A program made the translations under genes and the position numbers. The notes beneath the pieces were generated by a model, which saw nothing but the letters and a program-made list of their open reading frames with translations, ran no database searches and was not told the DNA's origin. From Gemmatimonadaceae bacterium (lineage in GTDB: Bacteria > Gemmatimonadota > Gemmatimonadetes > Gemmatimonadales > Gemmatimonadaceae), in assembly GCA_020852815.1 (NCBI GenBank), contig JADZAN010000024.1, positions 124,001 through 188,000 on the forward strand: a stretch of 64,000 bases of DNA, written 5' to 3'. Below, in pieces: positions 8,497 through 17,153 of this stretch; the first letter of the stretch is position 1; the number at the start of each line of letters is the position of its first letter.

Positions 8497-9012
8497 GTGA
8501 CCAGCGATCAAGCCGCGTCGCCCACGTCGTGGTCGTTCCGCGGGGCACCCGTGATGTCGCGCTCCGTGATGTTCGGCATCATCCTCATGATCCTCGCCGA
8601 ATCAGTGGCGGTGCACGCCCTGGTCTACGCGCGCTGGCCGATGGCGTCGCTCGCGCTCGTGGCCTGCAACGTCCTCACGGTGTGGTGGATCTCGCGGGAG
8701 GGGAGCGCCGAGTCGCGCATTACGCTGTTCGCCGATCGCCTGGAGGTGCGGCATGGGCGCTCGACGCGGGCTGACTTTCCGCTGGCGATCGTTGGAGATG
8801 TGCGCGTCCCTACGTGGCAGGAGGTTCCGCAGGCGGGGACGGTGGGGTACCGCGCGCTGTCCGGCGGCGACGATCCCAACGTCCTGCTCACGTTCGAGGC
8901 GCCGGTGTCGTTGCGGCTGGCCATGGGGGCCCGGCGGGGCGTGCGGGTGCTGGGGTTGCGCCTGGAGTCGCCGGAGGACTTCGTATCGGCGGTGCAGCGC
9001 GCACGAGGCTGA
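8497..9012 (+). CDS. membrane protein of unknown function, PH-like C-terminal half
   Basis: 171 residues starting at GTG. Two hydrophobic segments occupy about residues 24-66 (VMFGIILMILAESVAVHALVY and MASLALVACNVLTVWWI). The rest is beta-rich (ITLFADRLEVRHGRSTRADFPLAIVGDVRV), resembling bacterial PH-like domain proteins. It begins 15 bases after the UbiB-like gene and may be co-transcribed with it. Function not recognised. Confidence 0.65.
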   Translation: MTSDQAASPTSWSFRGAPVMSRSVMFGIILMILAESVAVHALVYARWPMASLALVACNVLTVWWISREGSAESRITLFADRLEVRHGRSTRADFPLAIVGDVRVPTWQEVPQAGTVGYRALSGGDDPNVLLTFEAPVSLRLAMGARRGVRVLGLRLESPEDFVSAVQRARG

Positions 9013-9076
9013 ACGTGTCGGTCGCCGTTCCTTTCGGGGTCGGCGTCCACCGTGAAGACCGATGCGAGCCGGAAAT

Positions 9077-9151
9077 GGGGTCATCCCCAATTGGGGTCAG
9101 AGTCACCGAGAATTTGGTTCGGTGACTCTGACCCCAATTGGGGATGACCCC
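9077..9151. repeat. long inverted-repeat hairpin, copy 2
   Basis: Perfect 33-bp arms (9077-9109 and 9119-9151) around the same 9-base loop GAATTTGGT as copy 1. The inner 17 bp, GGGGTCAGAGTCACCGA, is identical to copy 1. The outer 16 bp, GGGGTCATCCCCAATT, is different but still fully complementary between arms. It ends close to the stop of the converging mtgA gene. Confidence 0.93.
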
Positions 9152-9166
9152 AACTTGATCGGTGAA

Positions 9167-9874
9167 CTATTTCGCCACCACCCGCGGCGACGGCGTCCGC
9201 ATCCGCACCAAAATCCCCGACGCCCGCCGGCTCGCGATCGACCCCTTCGGCGACCACCGCCGCGGACTCGGCAGCACCGCCGCCAATCGCGCCGACTCCT
9301 CACGCGTCAGCCCCTTCGCCGACTTCCGGAAATGTGTCCGCGCCGCCATCTCGGCCCCGAACACCCCATCCCCCCACTCAGCCAGGTTGAGATACAGGTC
9401 GAGGATCCGCTCCTTCGACAGGCACAGCTCCAGCACCACCGTGAACCACGCCTCCAGCCCCTTCCGCACGTAGCTCCGCCCCTCCCACAGAAAGAGGTTC
9501 TTCGCCACCTGCTGCGTGATGGTCGACGCGCCGCGCAGCCGCCGCCCGCGCCTGGCACGCTCCAGTGCATTCTCGATCTCCTCGAAGTCGAAACCGTTGT
9601 GCAGGTAGAAGCGATCGTCCTCCGACGCCAGCACGGCTCGCCGCAGGTTGTTCGAGATCGCATCGTGCCCCACCACGTCGCGCCTGGGGTAGACGGGGCG
9701 CTTTCCCTCGAACAGGCGCTGCACCGCACGCCGCAACATCACGGTCGTGGTGAACGGCTGGACAAAGTTGAGCGGGAGGACGAGGACAAACGGCCCCGCG
9801 ACGACCAGCAGGGTGCCGAGAAGCGCCCATCGCCGCGCGCGCTGCCAGATCGATCGCTTGGGGCCGGTAGCCAT
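9167..9874 (-). CDS. mtgA: monofunctional biosynthetic peptidoglycan transglycosylase
   Basis: A 235-residue GT51 enzyme that polymerises lipid II into glycan strands at the inner membrane. After ATG (MATGPKRSIWQRARRW) comes one transmembrane helix (LLGTLLVVAGPFVLVLPL) and the catalytic domain with the family motifs: ASEDDRFYLHNGFD (catalytic Glu), RRLRGASTITQQVAKNLFLW, and LELCLSKERILDLYLN followed by AEWGDGVFGAE. Length fits MtgA, and no transpeptidase domain follows. The start is chosen because everything upstream in this frame lies antisense to the neighbouring secreted protein. Divergent from the NamZ-like muramidase, so the two share a 148-base promoter region. Confidence 0.95.
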   Translation of the reverse strand: MATGPKRSIWQRARRWALLGTLLVVAGPFVLVLPLNFVQPFTTTVMLRRAVQRLFEGKRPVYPRRDVVGHDAISNNLRRAVLASEDDRFYLHNGFDFEEIENALERARRGRRLRGASTITQQVAKNLFLWEGRSYVRKGLEAWFTVVLELCLSKERILDLYLNLAEWGDGVFGAEMAARTHFRKSAKGLTREESARLAAVLPSPRRWSPKGSIASRRASGILVRMRTPSPRVVAK

Positions 9875-9939
9875 AGCGGCGGGAAAGCTCCAGACCCACC
9901 ACGCCCTCAGCAAGTCCCGCGACGTGACACGACCGCCTC

Positions 9940-9960
9940 CTCGGGGTACACTCGGGGTAC
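9940..9960. promoter_or_regulatory. direct repeat in the mtgA / NamZ intergenic region
   Basis: CTCGGGGTAC occurs twice, 11 bp apart (one helical turn), between two divergent cell-wall genes. A TATACG element follows at about 9974 and could be a -10 box for the plus-strand gene. The arrangement suits a regulator site; this is inference only. Confidence 0.35.
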
Positions 9961-10022
9961 GGTCGAACCGCGATATACGATCCCCCGGCACCTCCATTCC
10001 CCCGCACTTCATCGAACCCGTC

Positions 10023-11312
10023 ATGCGCTTCCCGCGCCTCGCCGTCTCCGCGCATTCCGCGATCTCCGCGCTCGCCGCGCGCTCCGCGCTCGCCACGCGC
10101 TCTGCCCTCCACACGCTTCCCGCGCTCGCCCTCATCAGCGCAGCGCTCCCCGTCAACATCGCGCACGCGCAGCGTGTGCGCCCCGGTATCGAAGTCCTCG
10201 TCACCGACTCGATTCACCTCATCAAGGGGAAGCGCGTCGGCCTCATCACCAACCACACCGGCCTCGGCACGACGGGCAAGACGTCGATCGACATCCTCTA
10301 CAACACGCCGGGCGTGAAGCTCACGGCGCTGTATGGTCCCGAACACGGGATTCGTGGCGTCGCACGCGCCGGCGACCACATTGCCTCCACCGTCGACTCG
10401 GCGACCGGGGTCCCGGTCTACTCGCTCTACGGCGAGACGCGCGTCCCGACGCCGGAGATGCTCAAGGACGTGGACGTCCTTGTCTTCGACATCCAGGAAG
10501 TCGGCGCGCGCTTCTATACCTACCAGTGGACGATGGCGCTCAGCGCCGAGGCGGCGAAGGGGAAGAAGTTCATCGTCGCCGACCGCCCCAACCTGGTGCG
10601 TGCCGACATCTTCGAGGGGAACGTGCTCGACCCAAAGTACCGCTCGTTCGTCGGCTGGTATCCGGTCTCGACGCGCTACGGGCTCACGGTGGGTGAGCTG
10701 GCGCGCTACCTCGTGGGGACGGGCGAGCTCAAGGCCGACATCACGGTGGCCCCGATGCAGAACTACCGGCGCAACATGTGGTGGAACGAGACGGGACTGG
10801 GCTGGGTGAATCCCTCGCCCAACATCCGCTCCGGCGATGCGGCGGTGCTGTATACGGGGACCTGCTACTTCGAGGGGACGAACATCAATGAAGGGCGCGG
10901 GATGACGCAGCCGTTCCAGATGATCGGCGCCCCCTACCTCACCGATGCCGGTGCGATTGCCAAGGCGATGAACGCGATGAAGCTCCCCGGCGTCGTCTTC
11001 GACTCCACGTCACAGGCGGTGGAGAAGGGGTACAAGCACGGCGGGCTCACGGTCCCGGTGATCGTGATGGTGGTGAGCGACCGCGACAAGGTGAAGCCGC
11101 AGCAGGTGGGGCTCATGCTCATGCGCGAGATCTACAAGCGCCATCCGAAGGAATTCCAGTGGCGCACGTCGTCGATCGATCGCCTGGCCGGCGGCCCGCG
11201 CGTGCGCGAGGCGGTGGAGAAGGAGGGAGGGGTGGAGGCGCTCCTCCCGGTCATGGAGCGTGAGGCCAGGGAGTTCGAGGCCAGGACCCGGCCGTTCTGG
11301 ATCTACAAGTAG
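10023..11312 (+). CDS. DUF1343 / NamZ-type exo-beta-N-acetylmuramidase (GH171)
   Basis: A 429-residue secreted glycosidase family protein. NamZ of Bacillus releases N-acetylmuramic acid from peptidoglycan fragments. Conserved segments: GLITNHTGLG (about residues 75-85), LYGPEHGIRG, VYSLYG, VFDIQEVGARFYTY, DRPNLV and EGTNINEGRGMTQPF. The signal peptide is unusually long and repetitive (AISALAARSALATRSALHTLPALALISAA, cleaved near AHAQ); the DNA here repeats CGCGCTC-type words. The ATG at 10023 is the first plausible start after the promoter region. It diverges from mtgA, so wall synthesis and wall recycling genes face away from a common regulatory spacer. Confidence 0.9.
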   Translation: MRFPRLAVSAHSAISALAARSALATRSALHTLPALALISAALPVNIAHAQRVRPGIEVLVTDSIHLIKGKRVGLITNHTGLGTTGKTSIDILYNTPGVKLTALYGPEHGIRGVARAGDHIASTVDSATGVPVYSLYGETRVPTPEMLKDVDVLVFDIQEVGARFYTYQWTMALSAEAAKGKKFIVADRPNLVRADIFEGNVLDPKYRSFVGWYPVSTRYGLTVGELARYLVGTGELKADITVAPMQNYRRNMWWNETGLGWVNPSPNIRSGDAAVLYTGTCYFEGTNINEGRGMTQPFQMIGAPYLTDAGAIAKAMNAMKLPGVVFDSTSQAVEKGYKHGGLTVPVIVMVVSDRDKVKPQQVGLMLMREIYKRHPKEFQWRTSSIDRLAGGPRVREAVEKEGGVEALLPVMEREAREFEARTRPFWIYK

Positions 11313-11344
11313 GCAGCAGGACGTTGCGCCTGGCGACCTCGCGC

Positions 11345-11392
11345 CGCCAGGCGCCTCAACGCGCCGTAAGGCGCCTCAACGCGCCGTCAGGC
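11345..11392. repeat. short direct repeat GGCGCCTCAACGCGCCGTNA
   Basis: Two tandem copies of a 19-20 base unit, one ending CGTAAGGC and the next CGTCAGGC, lie between two converging genes and run into the stop of the minus-strand permease. They contain the CGTNAGGC word seen across the window. Confidence 0.7.
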
Positions 11393-14106
11393 TACTCCAG
11401 CCGCAAAGCTTCGGTGGGAGCCACGCGTGCCGCCCGCAGGGCGGGGATCGTCATCGCCACCACCGAGGCCACGAGGACGAGCGTCGCCACGGCGAGGTAG
11501 GTGACCGGGTCGCTTCGCGTGACGCCGAAGAGGAGCCCCGTGACCAGCCGCGAGGCTGCGGCGGCGCCCAGCAGCCCGAGGGCGGTCCCGGTCGCCGCCA
11601 GCCACACCCCGCCGCGCACCACCAGCCCCGCGGCGTCGCCACGCGTGGCACCCAGCGCCAGGCGAATCCCGATCTCGCGCCGGCGCTGCGACGTGGAGTA
11701 GCTCAGCACCCCGTGAATGCCGACCAGCGCCAGCAGCAGCGTGAGCGCGGCGAACGCCCCCAGCACCACGGTGGTGAAGCGGCGCGAACCTAACGAGGCC
11801 TGCAGCGTCTCGCGCAGCGGCTCGACGCCGTGGATGGCCAGTTGCGGGTCCACCGCCCAGATGACGCGTTGCACCTGGGGGGCCAGTTCGGACAGGCTGC
11901 GCGTACTGCGCACCAGAAGCGCGCCCGACACCACCGGCGCCTGCGCCACCGAGGCGTACACGGCCGGCGGCGCCACTTCGGCCGGTCCGCGCACGTGCTC
12001 ATCGCCGACCACGCCCACGATGCGCCGCGTGATCCCCCAGAAGCGGATGTCCTGCCCCAGCGGATCGCGCCCCTCGAAGTAGCGGCGCGCGGCCGCCTCG
12101 TTGATCACCGCCACCAGCGGGGCGCGCGCGTCGTCGCCATCGCCTAACGATCGCCCGCGGCGCAGCGTGCCATGCATCGTCGCCAGGTAACCGGGCGTCA
12201 CCTGGCGCACGGAAATCTCCGGCCAGTTGCGAGCCTCCGCCTCGCGCCCCACCACCACGAACGAGTTGGTGAAGCCGGCGTCGAGCGGATGCGACGAGGC
12301 GATGGCGGCAGCCTCCACACCGGGAATGCCGCGCACGCGCTGCAGCACCTCGCGCGTAAAGGCGTGCGTGGCCGGCCAGTCGGGGAAGCGCTTGATGTCC
12401 TGCGGATAGCGCGCGGCGGGCAGGGTGAACTCGGCCTTGAGCACGCCGTCGGCGTCAAAGCCGGGATCCACCCGCAGCACGGACCAGACGCTGCGCAGCA
12501 TCAGCCCCGCGCACAGCACCAGCATCACCGACATCGCCAGCTCGCCCACCACCAGCCCCTCACGCAGGCGACGGCGGGTGACCCCGTGGCTGGTGCCGCG
12601 CCCCTCGCCCTTGAGCGTGTCGTTCACGTCGACCTTGAGCGCCTGCCACGTGGGGAGGAGCCCGAAGGCGAGTCCCACCAGCACCGACGTCGCCAGCGTG
12701 GCCAGGAGCACCGGCGCGTCGATCTGCACTGCATCCACCCGCGGCACATCGCTGGGAAGGAACGGGATGAGCGCACGCAGCGCCGCCCAGGCGAGCGCGA
12801 CCCCCAACGTTCCCCCAACCATCGACAGCAGCAACGATTCGACGAGGAATTGTTGCCCCAAACGCGAGAAGCTGGCGCCCAGCGCCGCGCGCACCGCCAC
12901 CTCGCGCGCACGCGCGGCACCGCGCGCCAGGAGCAGGTTGGCCACGTTGACGCAGGCCACGAGGAGCACCAGCGCCACCGCGGCGAGCAGGAGGTAGATG
13001 ACGGGACGCACCGGGGCGAAGACCACGTCCTCCAGCGATTCGAGCAACACGCCGCGCCCGGTGTTGGAGCGGTAGTCCTTCTCCAGCCGAGCGGCGACGC
13101 GCGTGAATTCGTCGCTTGCCGTGGCGAGCGACGCACGATCGGAGAGGCGCCCCACCATGAAGAACGGGTGCGTGTCGCGCGGATACGACGCCTCGCTGGC
13201 CTGCATCGGGATCCACGCGTCCACGTCGCCTACGCCCGAGTACGGGCCGTGATACGCCGCGCGCGCGTGCACCTGGTCCACGGCAAAGTCGGCACCCGCG
13301 GGGACGATGCCGATCACCTGGCGCGGGGCATCGTCGAGGCGAATGGTCGTGCCGACAACCGCAGGATTGCCGCCGAAGCGTGCGCGCCAGAATCGCTCGC
13401 CGAGGACGACAACGGGCGCCGCACCGGGGACATCATCGGTAGCGGCCATGCTGCGGCCGTGCAGCGTCCCGACGCCCATCAACGCGAAGTAGCCGTGCGT
13501 CACCGCCATCGTGGCGAGGCGCTGCGGCTCGCCGCGCGCCGGCGTGAAGTTCGACTCCAGCCCGGTGAACGCGGCCATCGACGCCATCGTGCGCGACTCG
13601 GCGGCAAAGTCCACGTAGTCGGGCCACGACCCCGGCTCACGCGTGGTCCCGCTCACGCGGTCGGTTTCCCACACGATTACCAGTCGATCGGCGGCGGGAA
13701 ACGGGAGCGGGCGGCGGAGCACGCCATCAAAGACGCTGAACAGCGCCGTGTTGGCGCCGATGCCAAGGGCGAGCGTGATGACCGCGGCCAGCGCAAAGCC
13801 GGGGGAGTGTTGCAGCTGACGAAGCGCATACCGCACGTCGCGTGCGACCGTCGCGAACGGTTCGCCGCCGCGTGCGTCGCGGGCCTGCTCGCGCACCTGC
13901 TGCGCGCCGCCGAACGCGAGGCGCGCGCGACGCCAGGCTTCGTCGCGGGGCACCCCCTGTCGTTCGAAGCGCGCCGCCGACATCTCGAGATGGAACTGCG
14001 CCTCGTCCACATGCTCGCGGTCGCGCCGCGCGCCAGCGAGCACACCAGCGAGCGCCGCAACGAGCGCCCCGCGCAGTCGCACCCACCAGTCGGTGAAGGG
14101 AGTCAT
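11392..14106 (-). CDS. ADOP-family ABC transporter permease
   Basis: A 904-residue duplicated orphan permease. The N-terminal prefix domain (ARRDREHVDEAQFHLEMSAARFERQG...RRARLAFGG) is followed by helix 1 (FALAAVITLALGIGANTALFSVFD), a periplasmic MacB-type domain, FtsX helices (LLLAAVALVLLVACVNVANLLLARGAARAREVA), then a second set ending RREIGIRLALGATRGDAAGLVV and RAARVAPTEALRLE. The ATG overlaps the stop of the upstream padR gene in ATGA, indicating translational coupling. It belongs to the same family as the permease at 4.1-6.8 kb but is clearly divergent from it. Substrate unknown. Confidence 0.94.
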   Translation of the reverse strand: MTPFTDWWVRLRGALVAALAGVLAGARRDREHVDEAQFHLEMSAARFERQGVPRDEAWRRARLAFGGAQQVREQARDARGGEPFATVARDVRYALRQLQHSPGFALAAVITLALGIGANTALFSVFDGVLRRPLPFPAADRLVIVWETDRVSGTTREPGSWPDYVDFAAESRTMASMAAFTGLESNFTPARGEPQRLATMAVTHGYFALMGVGTLHGRSMAATDDVPGAAPVVVLGERFWRARFGGNPAVVGTTIRLDDAPRQVIGIVPAGADFAVDQVHARAAYHGPYSGVGDVDAWIPMQASEASYPRDTHPFFMVGRLSDRASLATASDEFTRVAARLEKDYRSNTGRGVLLESLEDVVFAPVRPVIYLLLAAVALVLLVACVNVANLLLARGAARAREVAVRAALGASFSRLGQQFLVESLLLSMVGGTLGVALAWAALRALIPFLPSDVPRVDAVQIDAPVLLATLATSVLVGLAFGLLPTWQALKVDVNDTLKGEGRGTSHGVTRRRLREGLVVGELAMSVMLVLCAGLMLRSVWSVLRVDPGFDADGVLKAEFTLPAARYPQDIKRFPDWPATHAFTREVLQRVRGIPGVEAAAIASSHPLDAGFTNSFVVVGREAEARNWPEISVRQVTPGYLATMHGTLRRGRSLGDGDDARAPLVAVINEAAARRYFEGRDPLGQDIRFWGITRRIVGVVGDEHVRGPAEVAPPAVYASVAQAPVVSGALLVRSTRSLSELAPQVQRVIWAVDPQLAIHGVEPLRETLQASLGSRRFTTVVLGAFAALTLLLALVGIHGVLSYSTSQRRREIGIRLALGATRGDAAGLVVRGGVWLAATGTALGLLGAAAASRLVTGLLFGVTRSDPVTYLAVATLVLVASVVAMTIPALRAARVAPTEALRLE

Positions 14107-14447
14107 GGCAGGGCACCGTTCCACGCCAGGATCGCATTCACCGCCGCGGACGAGCGCTTCCACCCCCCGTGCTCGGCCACCAGGCGCCGGCGCCCGGCGG
14201 CGGTGAGCTCGTAATAGCGCGCCCTCCGGTTGCTCTCCGTGGTGCGCCACTCCGAACGAATCCACCCACCGCGCGTGAGGCGCTCCAGCGCGGGGTAGAG
14301 CGACCCCTGGTTCACCTGGAAGACCTGCTCCGACAGTTGCTCGATGCGCTGCGTGATCCCCCACCCGTGCATCGGTTCGAGGGAGATGATCTTGAGGACG
14401 AGCAGCTCCAGCGTCCCCTGCAGCATCCCGGTGCGTTCGTCGGCCAT
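14103..14447 (-). CDS. PadR-family transcriptional regulator
   Basis: 114 residues. The N-terminus MADERTGMLQGTLELLVLKIISLEPMHGWGI and the wing NQGSLYPALERLTRGGWIRSEW are typical PadR. Its stop codon overlaps the start of the ADOP permease (ATGA), so the pair is one transcript. Just upstream lie two spaced palindromes (CTCTCGA-N3-TCGAGAG and a near copy) that are good candidates for its own operator. Likely an autoregulated repressor controlling the permease. Confidence 0.94.
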   Translation of the reverse strand: MADERTGMLQGTLELLVLKIISLEPMHGWGITQRIEQLSEQVFQVNQGSLYPALERLTRGGWIRSEWRTTESNRRARYYELTAAGRRRLVAEHGGWKRSSAAVNAILAWNGALP

Positions 14448-14455
14448 GACGTCTC

Positions 14456-14505
14456 CTCTCGATAGTCGAGAGAAGCGTAGGAGCCCTCCTCTCGACCGTC
14501 AAGAG
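14456..14505. promoter_or_regulatory. two tandem PadR-like operator palindromes
   Basis: CTCTCGA-TAG-TCGAGAG (14456-14472) is a perfect dyad. CTCTCGA-CCG-TCAAGAG (14489-14505) is a second copy with one mismatch. Their centres are 33 bp apart, about three helical turns, so both would face the same side of DNA. They lie within 60 bases of the padR start and also upstream of the divergent permease gene at 14572, so one regulator could control both directions. Binding is inferred. Confidence 0.55.
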
Positions 14506-14571
14506 AAGTGGGGACGAGACGACGGTGCGGGGCGACGAAACCCGGCCTGCGGCGCGCCCGTACGAACGGCC

Positions 14572-15813
14572 ATGTCGTTCATGGAAGCGATTCGCCTGGC
14601 CGTTGCCCAGATCCGCGCGCAGAAGCTCAAGAGCTTCTTCACGCTGTTCGGGGTGTCGATCGGCGTCATGTTCCTCATCGCCGTCGTCTCCATCGTCGAC
14701 GGGATGGGGCGGTACATGGAAGATGACCTCGTCGGGAAGCTGATCACCAAGAACTCGTTCGAGCTGCGGCGCCAGCCCAACATCAACATCGGCGACGTGG
14801 ACGAATCGGAGTGGCGCTCGTGGCGCGTGCGCCCGCGCATCACCGAGGACGACGTCGAGCCGGTGACCAGTGCGCTCCCGCCCGACGTGCGCTGGTCATA
14901 CGACGGGCAGGATGCGCTGACGGTGGAGTCGCGGTATGCCAACCCGCGCAAGGTCTTCGTGCAATGCGTGGACGGGCAGTGGTTCGAGATCAAGAACATG
15001 GGGTTGCAGGAGGGACGGCTCCCCACGCTGCAGGAGTACGACCTCGGGACGCCGGTGGCGATCATCGGCGAGGAGGCGCGCAAGCACTTCTTCCCGAGTG
15101 TCTCGCCGATCGGGCGCGAGGTGAAGATCGGCGGCATTCCCTACACGGTGATCGGGATCGCCGAGAAGCAGGGGAGCGCCTTCGGCATCTCGATGGACAA
15201 GTTCGTGATCGTCCCCTACAAGACGCCAGCGCATCGCCTGGTGAATCGCTACAAGGTGATTGACGGGATCACGATCCAGGCGAACAGCGAGACGCAGCTG
15301 GCGGCGACGATGGAGATCGTGCGGCAGGTGATGCGGGTGCGGCACAAGCTGCGCCCGGGCCAGCCGGACGACTTTTCGATGCAGACGGCCGATGCCGCGC
15401 TCGCCTTCTGGAAGAAGATCCAGGGGTTCCTGGTGATGGCGGGAATCGCGCTGCCGGCGATCGGGCTCCTCGTGGGGTCGATCGTGATCATGAACATCAT
15501 GCTGGTGGCGGTGGCGGAGCGGACGCGGGAGATCGGGGTGCGCAAGGCGTTAGGCGCCAAGCGCCGCGACATCATGTCGCAGTTCATCGCCGAGTCGACG
15601 ACGCTGGCGCTGATTGGCGCCGCCTTCGGGATTGCCGCCGGCTTCGGGTTGGCCAAGCTCATCGCCGCCTTCTCGCCGCTGCCGGCGGCGGTGGCGCCTT
15701 GGTCGGTGATCCTCGGCGTGACGGTGGGGGCCGGTGTCGGGATCATCTCCGGCGTGTACCCGGCCAGCCGGGCGTCGCGCCTGGACCCGGTGGCCGCGCT
15801 GCGGCAGGAATAG
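14572..15813 (+). CDS. MacB-type ABC transporter permease
   Basis: A 413-residue single-unit permease: helix at about residues 22-44 (FFTLFGVSIGVMFLIAVVSIVDGM), a periplasmic MacB_PCD domain (about 50-290, including VAIIGEEARKHFF and PIGREVKIGGIPYTVIGI), and three FtsX helices ending TREIGVRKALGAKRRDIMSQFI and YPASRASRLDPVAALRQE. The start ATG gives MSFMEAIRLAVAQIRAQKLKS, the expected N-terminus. Its stop is 9 bases from the next, paralogous permease. No ATP-binding subunit lies in the window, so it must borrow one encoded elsewhere. Confidence 0.93.
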   Translation: MSFMEAIRLAVAQIRAQKLKSFFTLFGVSIGVMFLIAVVSIVDGMGRYMEDDLVGKLITKNSFELRRQPNINIGDVDESEWRSWRVRPRITEDDVEPVTSALPPDVRWSYDGQDALTVESRYANPRKVFVQCVDGQWFEIKNMGLQEGRLPTLQEYDLGTPVAIIGEEARKHFFPSVSPIGREVKIGGIPYTVIGIAEKQGSAFGISMDKFVIVPYKTPAHRLVNRYKVIDGITIQANSETQLAATMEIVRQVMRVRHKLRPGQPDDFSMQTADAALAFWKKIQGFLVMAGIALPAIGLLVGSIVIMNIMLVAVAERTREIGVRKALGAKRRDIMSQFIAESTTLALIGAAFGIAAGFGLAKLIAAFSPLPAAVAPWSVILGVTVGAGVGIISGVYPASRASRLDPVAALRQE

Positions 15814-15822
15814 GAGGCGCGC

Positions 15823-17073
15823 ATGGCCATCCGCGACCGCGTGACCTCGCTGAGCGAGGGGGTCCTCATTGCCGTCGACGCGCTGCGCGCCAATCGCGTG
15901 CGCGCCGCGCTCACCATTCTGGGGATCGCCATCGGCGTCTTCGTGGTGGTGGTGATGTCGGCGGCCATCCAGGGAATCAACGACAGCGTGGCGAAGGAGT
16001 TCGAGCGTGCCGGACCGACGACCTTCTTCGTCAACCGCTTCCCGATCTCGCTCGAGGGGTGCAGCGACGCCGACGACGACAGTTGCAAGTGGCGCAGCAA
16101 CCCGCCGTTGCGCCTGACGGAAGCGGCCGCCATCAAGCGCCTCCCCTCCATCGAGGACATCACCATCTCCACCGGCGCCTCGGCGTCGGCCAAGTACGGC
16201 GACCGCCTTCTGTCGAGCATGCGCGTGGTGGCCTATACCGCCAACTGGCTCGAGGTCGAGGGCGGCGACGTGGTGCAGGGGCGCACCTTCACGCCGGGCG
16301 AGGAAACCAACGGCGCCCGCGTGGTGGTCATCAACGAGACCGCCGCCCAGCGCCTCTTCACCGGCGTCGACCCCATCGGGAAGGTGCTCCTGCTCAGCAA
16401 GTCGCCCTTCCAGGTCATCGGCATCTACAAGAGCCCCGGTGACTTCATGAGCGAGCCGAGCCCGCGCGCCTACGTCCCGTTCAGCGCCGGGCGCCGCTAC
16501 CTCAACCTGTGGATCGACTGGATCGACTTCACCGTGAAGCCCCGCATCGGCGTCACGCGCGACGAGGCGATCGACGACGTCGTGGCCACCATTCGCGGGC
16601 TGCGCGGGCTGCGCCCGGGAAACCCCGAGAACTTCGCCGTCATCACGCAGGACAAGCTGTTCGAGACCTGGGGAAAGCTCACCGGGATCTTCTTCCTCGT
16701 GATGATCGTGCTTTCGGGGATCGGCCTCATCGTGGGTGGCGTGGGGGTGGTGGCGATCATGATGATCTCCGTCACCGAGCGCACGCGCGAGATCGGGGTG
16801 CGCAAGGCGTTAGGCGCCACGCGCGGCGTGATCCTCTGGCAGTTCCTCATCGAGGCCGCCACCCTCACCGCCATCGGCGCCGTCATCGGCCTCGTGGTGG
16901 GGTGGAGCGTCGCCGCCATCATTCGCAACGCCACGCCGTTGCAGGCGACGGTGCAACCCATGGCCATCGCCGTTGCATTCCTCGCCAGCTCACTCACGGG
17001 GATACTCTTCGGGCTGTTTCCCGCGTCGCGGGCGGCGAAGCTGGATCCGATCGAGGCGTTGAGGTATGAGTAG
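15823..17073 (+). CDS. MacB-type ABC transporter permease, paralogue of the preceding gene
   Basis: 416 residues with the same plan: helix at about 28-50 (ALTILGIAIGVFVVVVMSAAI), a periplasmic domain (RVVVINETAAQRLFTGVDPIGKVLLL), three C-terminal helices and the closing FPASRAAKLDPIEALRYE. It has a strong ribosome-binding site (AGGAGG, six bases before ATG). It probably forms a heterodimer with the upstream permease, as in LolC/LolE-type or MacB-like exporters with two different permeases; that is inference. The TAG stop forms the first bases of an AGAAGACGAG repeat array. Confidence 0.92.
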   Translation: MAIRDRVTSLSEGVLIAVDALRANRVRAALTILGIAIGVFVVVVMSAAIQGINDSVAKEFERAGPTTFFVNRFPISLEGCSDADDDSCKWRSNPPLRLTEAAAIKRLPSIEDITISTGASASAKYGDRLLSSMRVVAYTANWLEVEGGDVVQGRTFTPGEETNGARVVVINETAAQRLFTGVDPIGKVLLLSKSPFQVIGIYKSPGDFMSEPSPRAYVPFSAGRRYLNLWIDWIDFTVKPRIGVTRDEAIDDVVATIRGLRGLRPGNPENFAVITQDKLFETWGKLTGIFFLVMIVLSGIGLIVGGVGVVAIMMISVTERTREIGVRKALGATRGVILWQFLIEAATLTAIGAVIGLVVGWSVAAIIRNATPLQATVQPMAIAVAFLASSLTGILFGLFPASRAAKLDPIEALRYE

Positions 17074-17106
17074 AAGACGAGAGGACGAGAAGACGAGAAG
17101 ACGAGA
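17072..17106. repeat. left arm of a perfect 35-bp inverted repeat (AGAAGACGAG family)
   Basis: The array AGAAGACGAGAGGACGAG... starts inside the TAG stop codon of the permease gene. Its exact reverse complement occupies 17181-17215, with 74 bases between the arms. Confidence 0.93.
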
Positions 17107-17153
17107 GCGACCGTGCGCGACTTTAAGAGGATTCGCGCGAAGGCCGTGAACGG

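Noticed and set aside
12172-14214. A 680-residue plus-strand frame opposite the ADOP permease
   Set aside because: Same antisense effect; its translation is rich in Arg, His and Gly with no recognisable fold, and the minus strand encodes a full-length permease.
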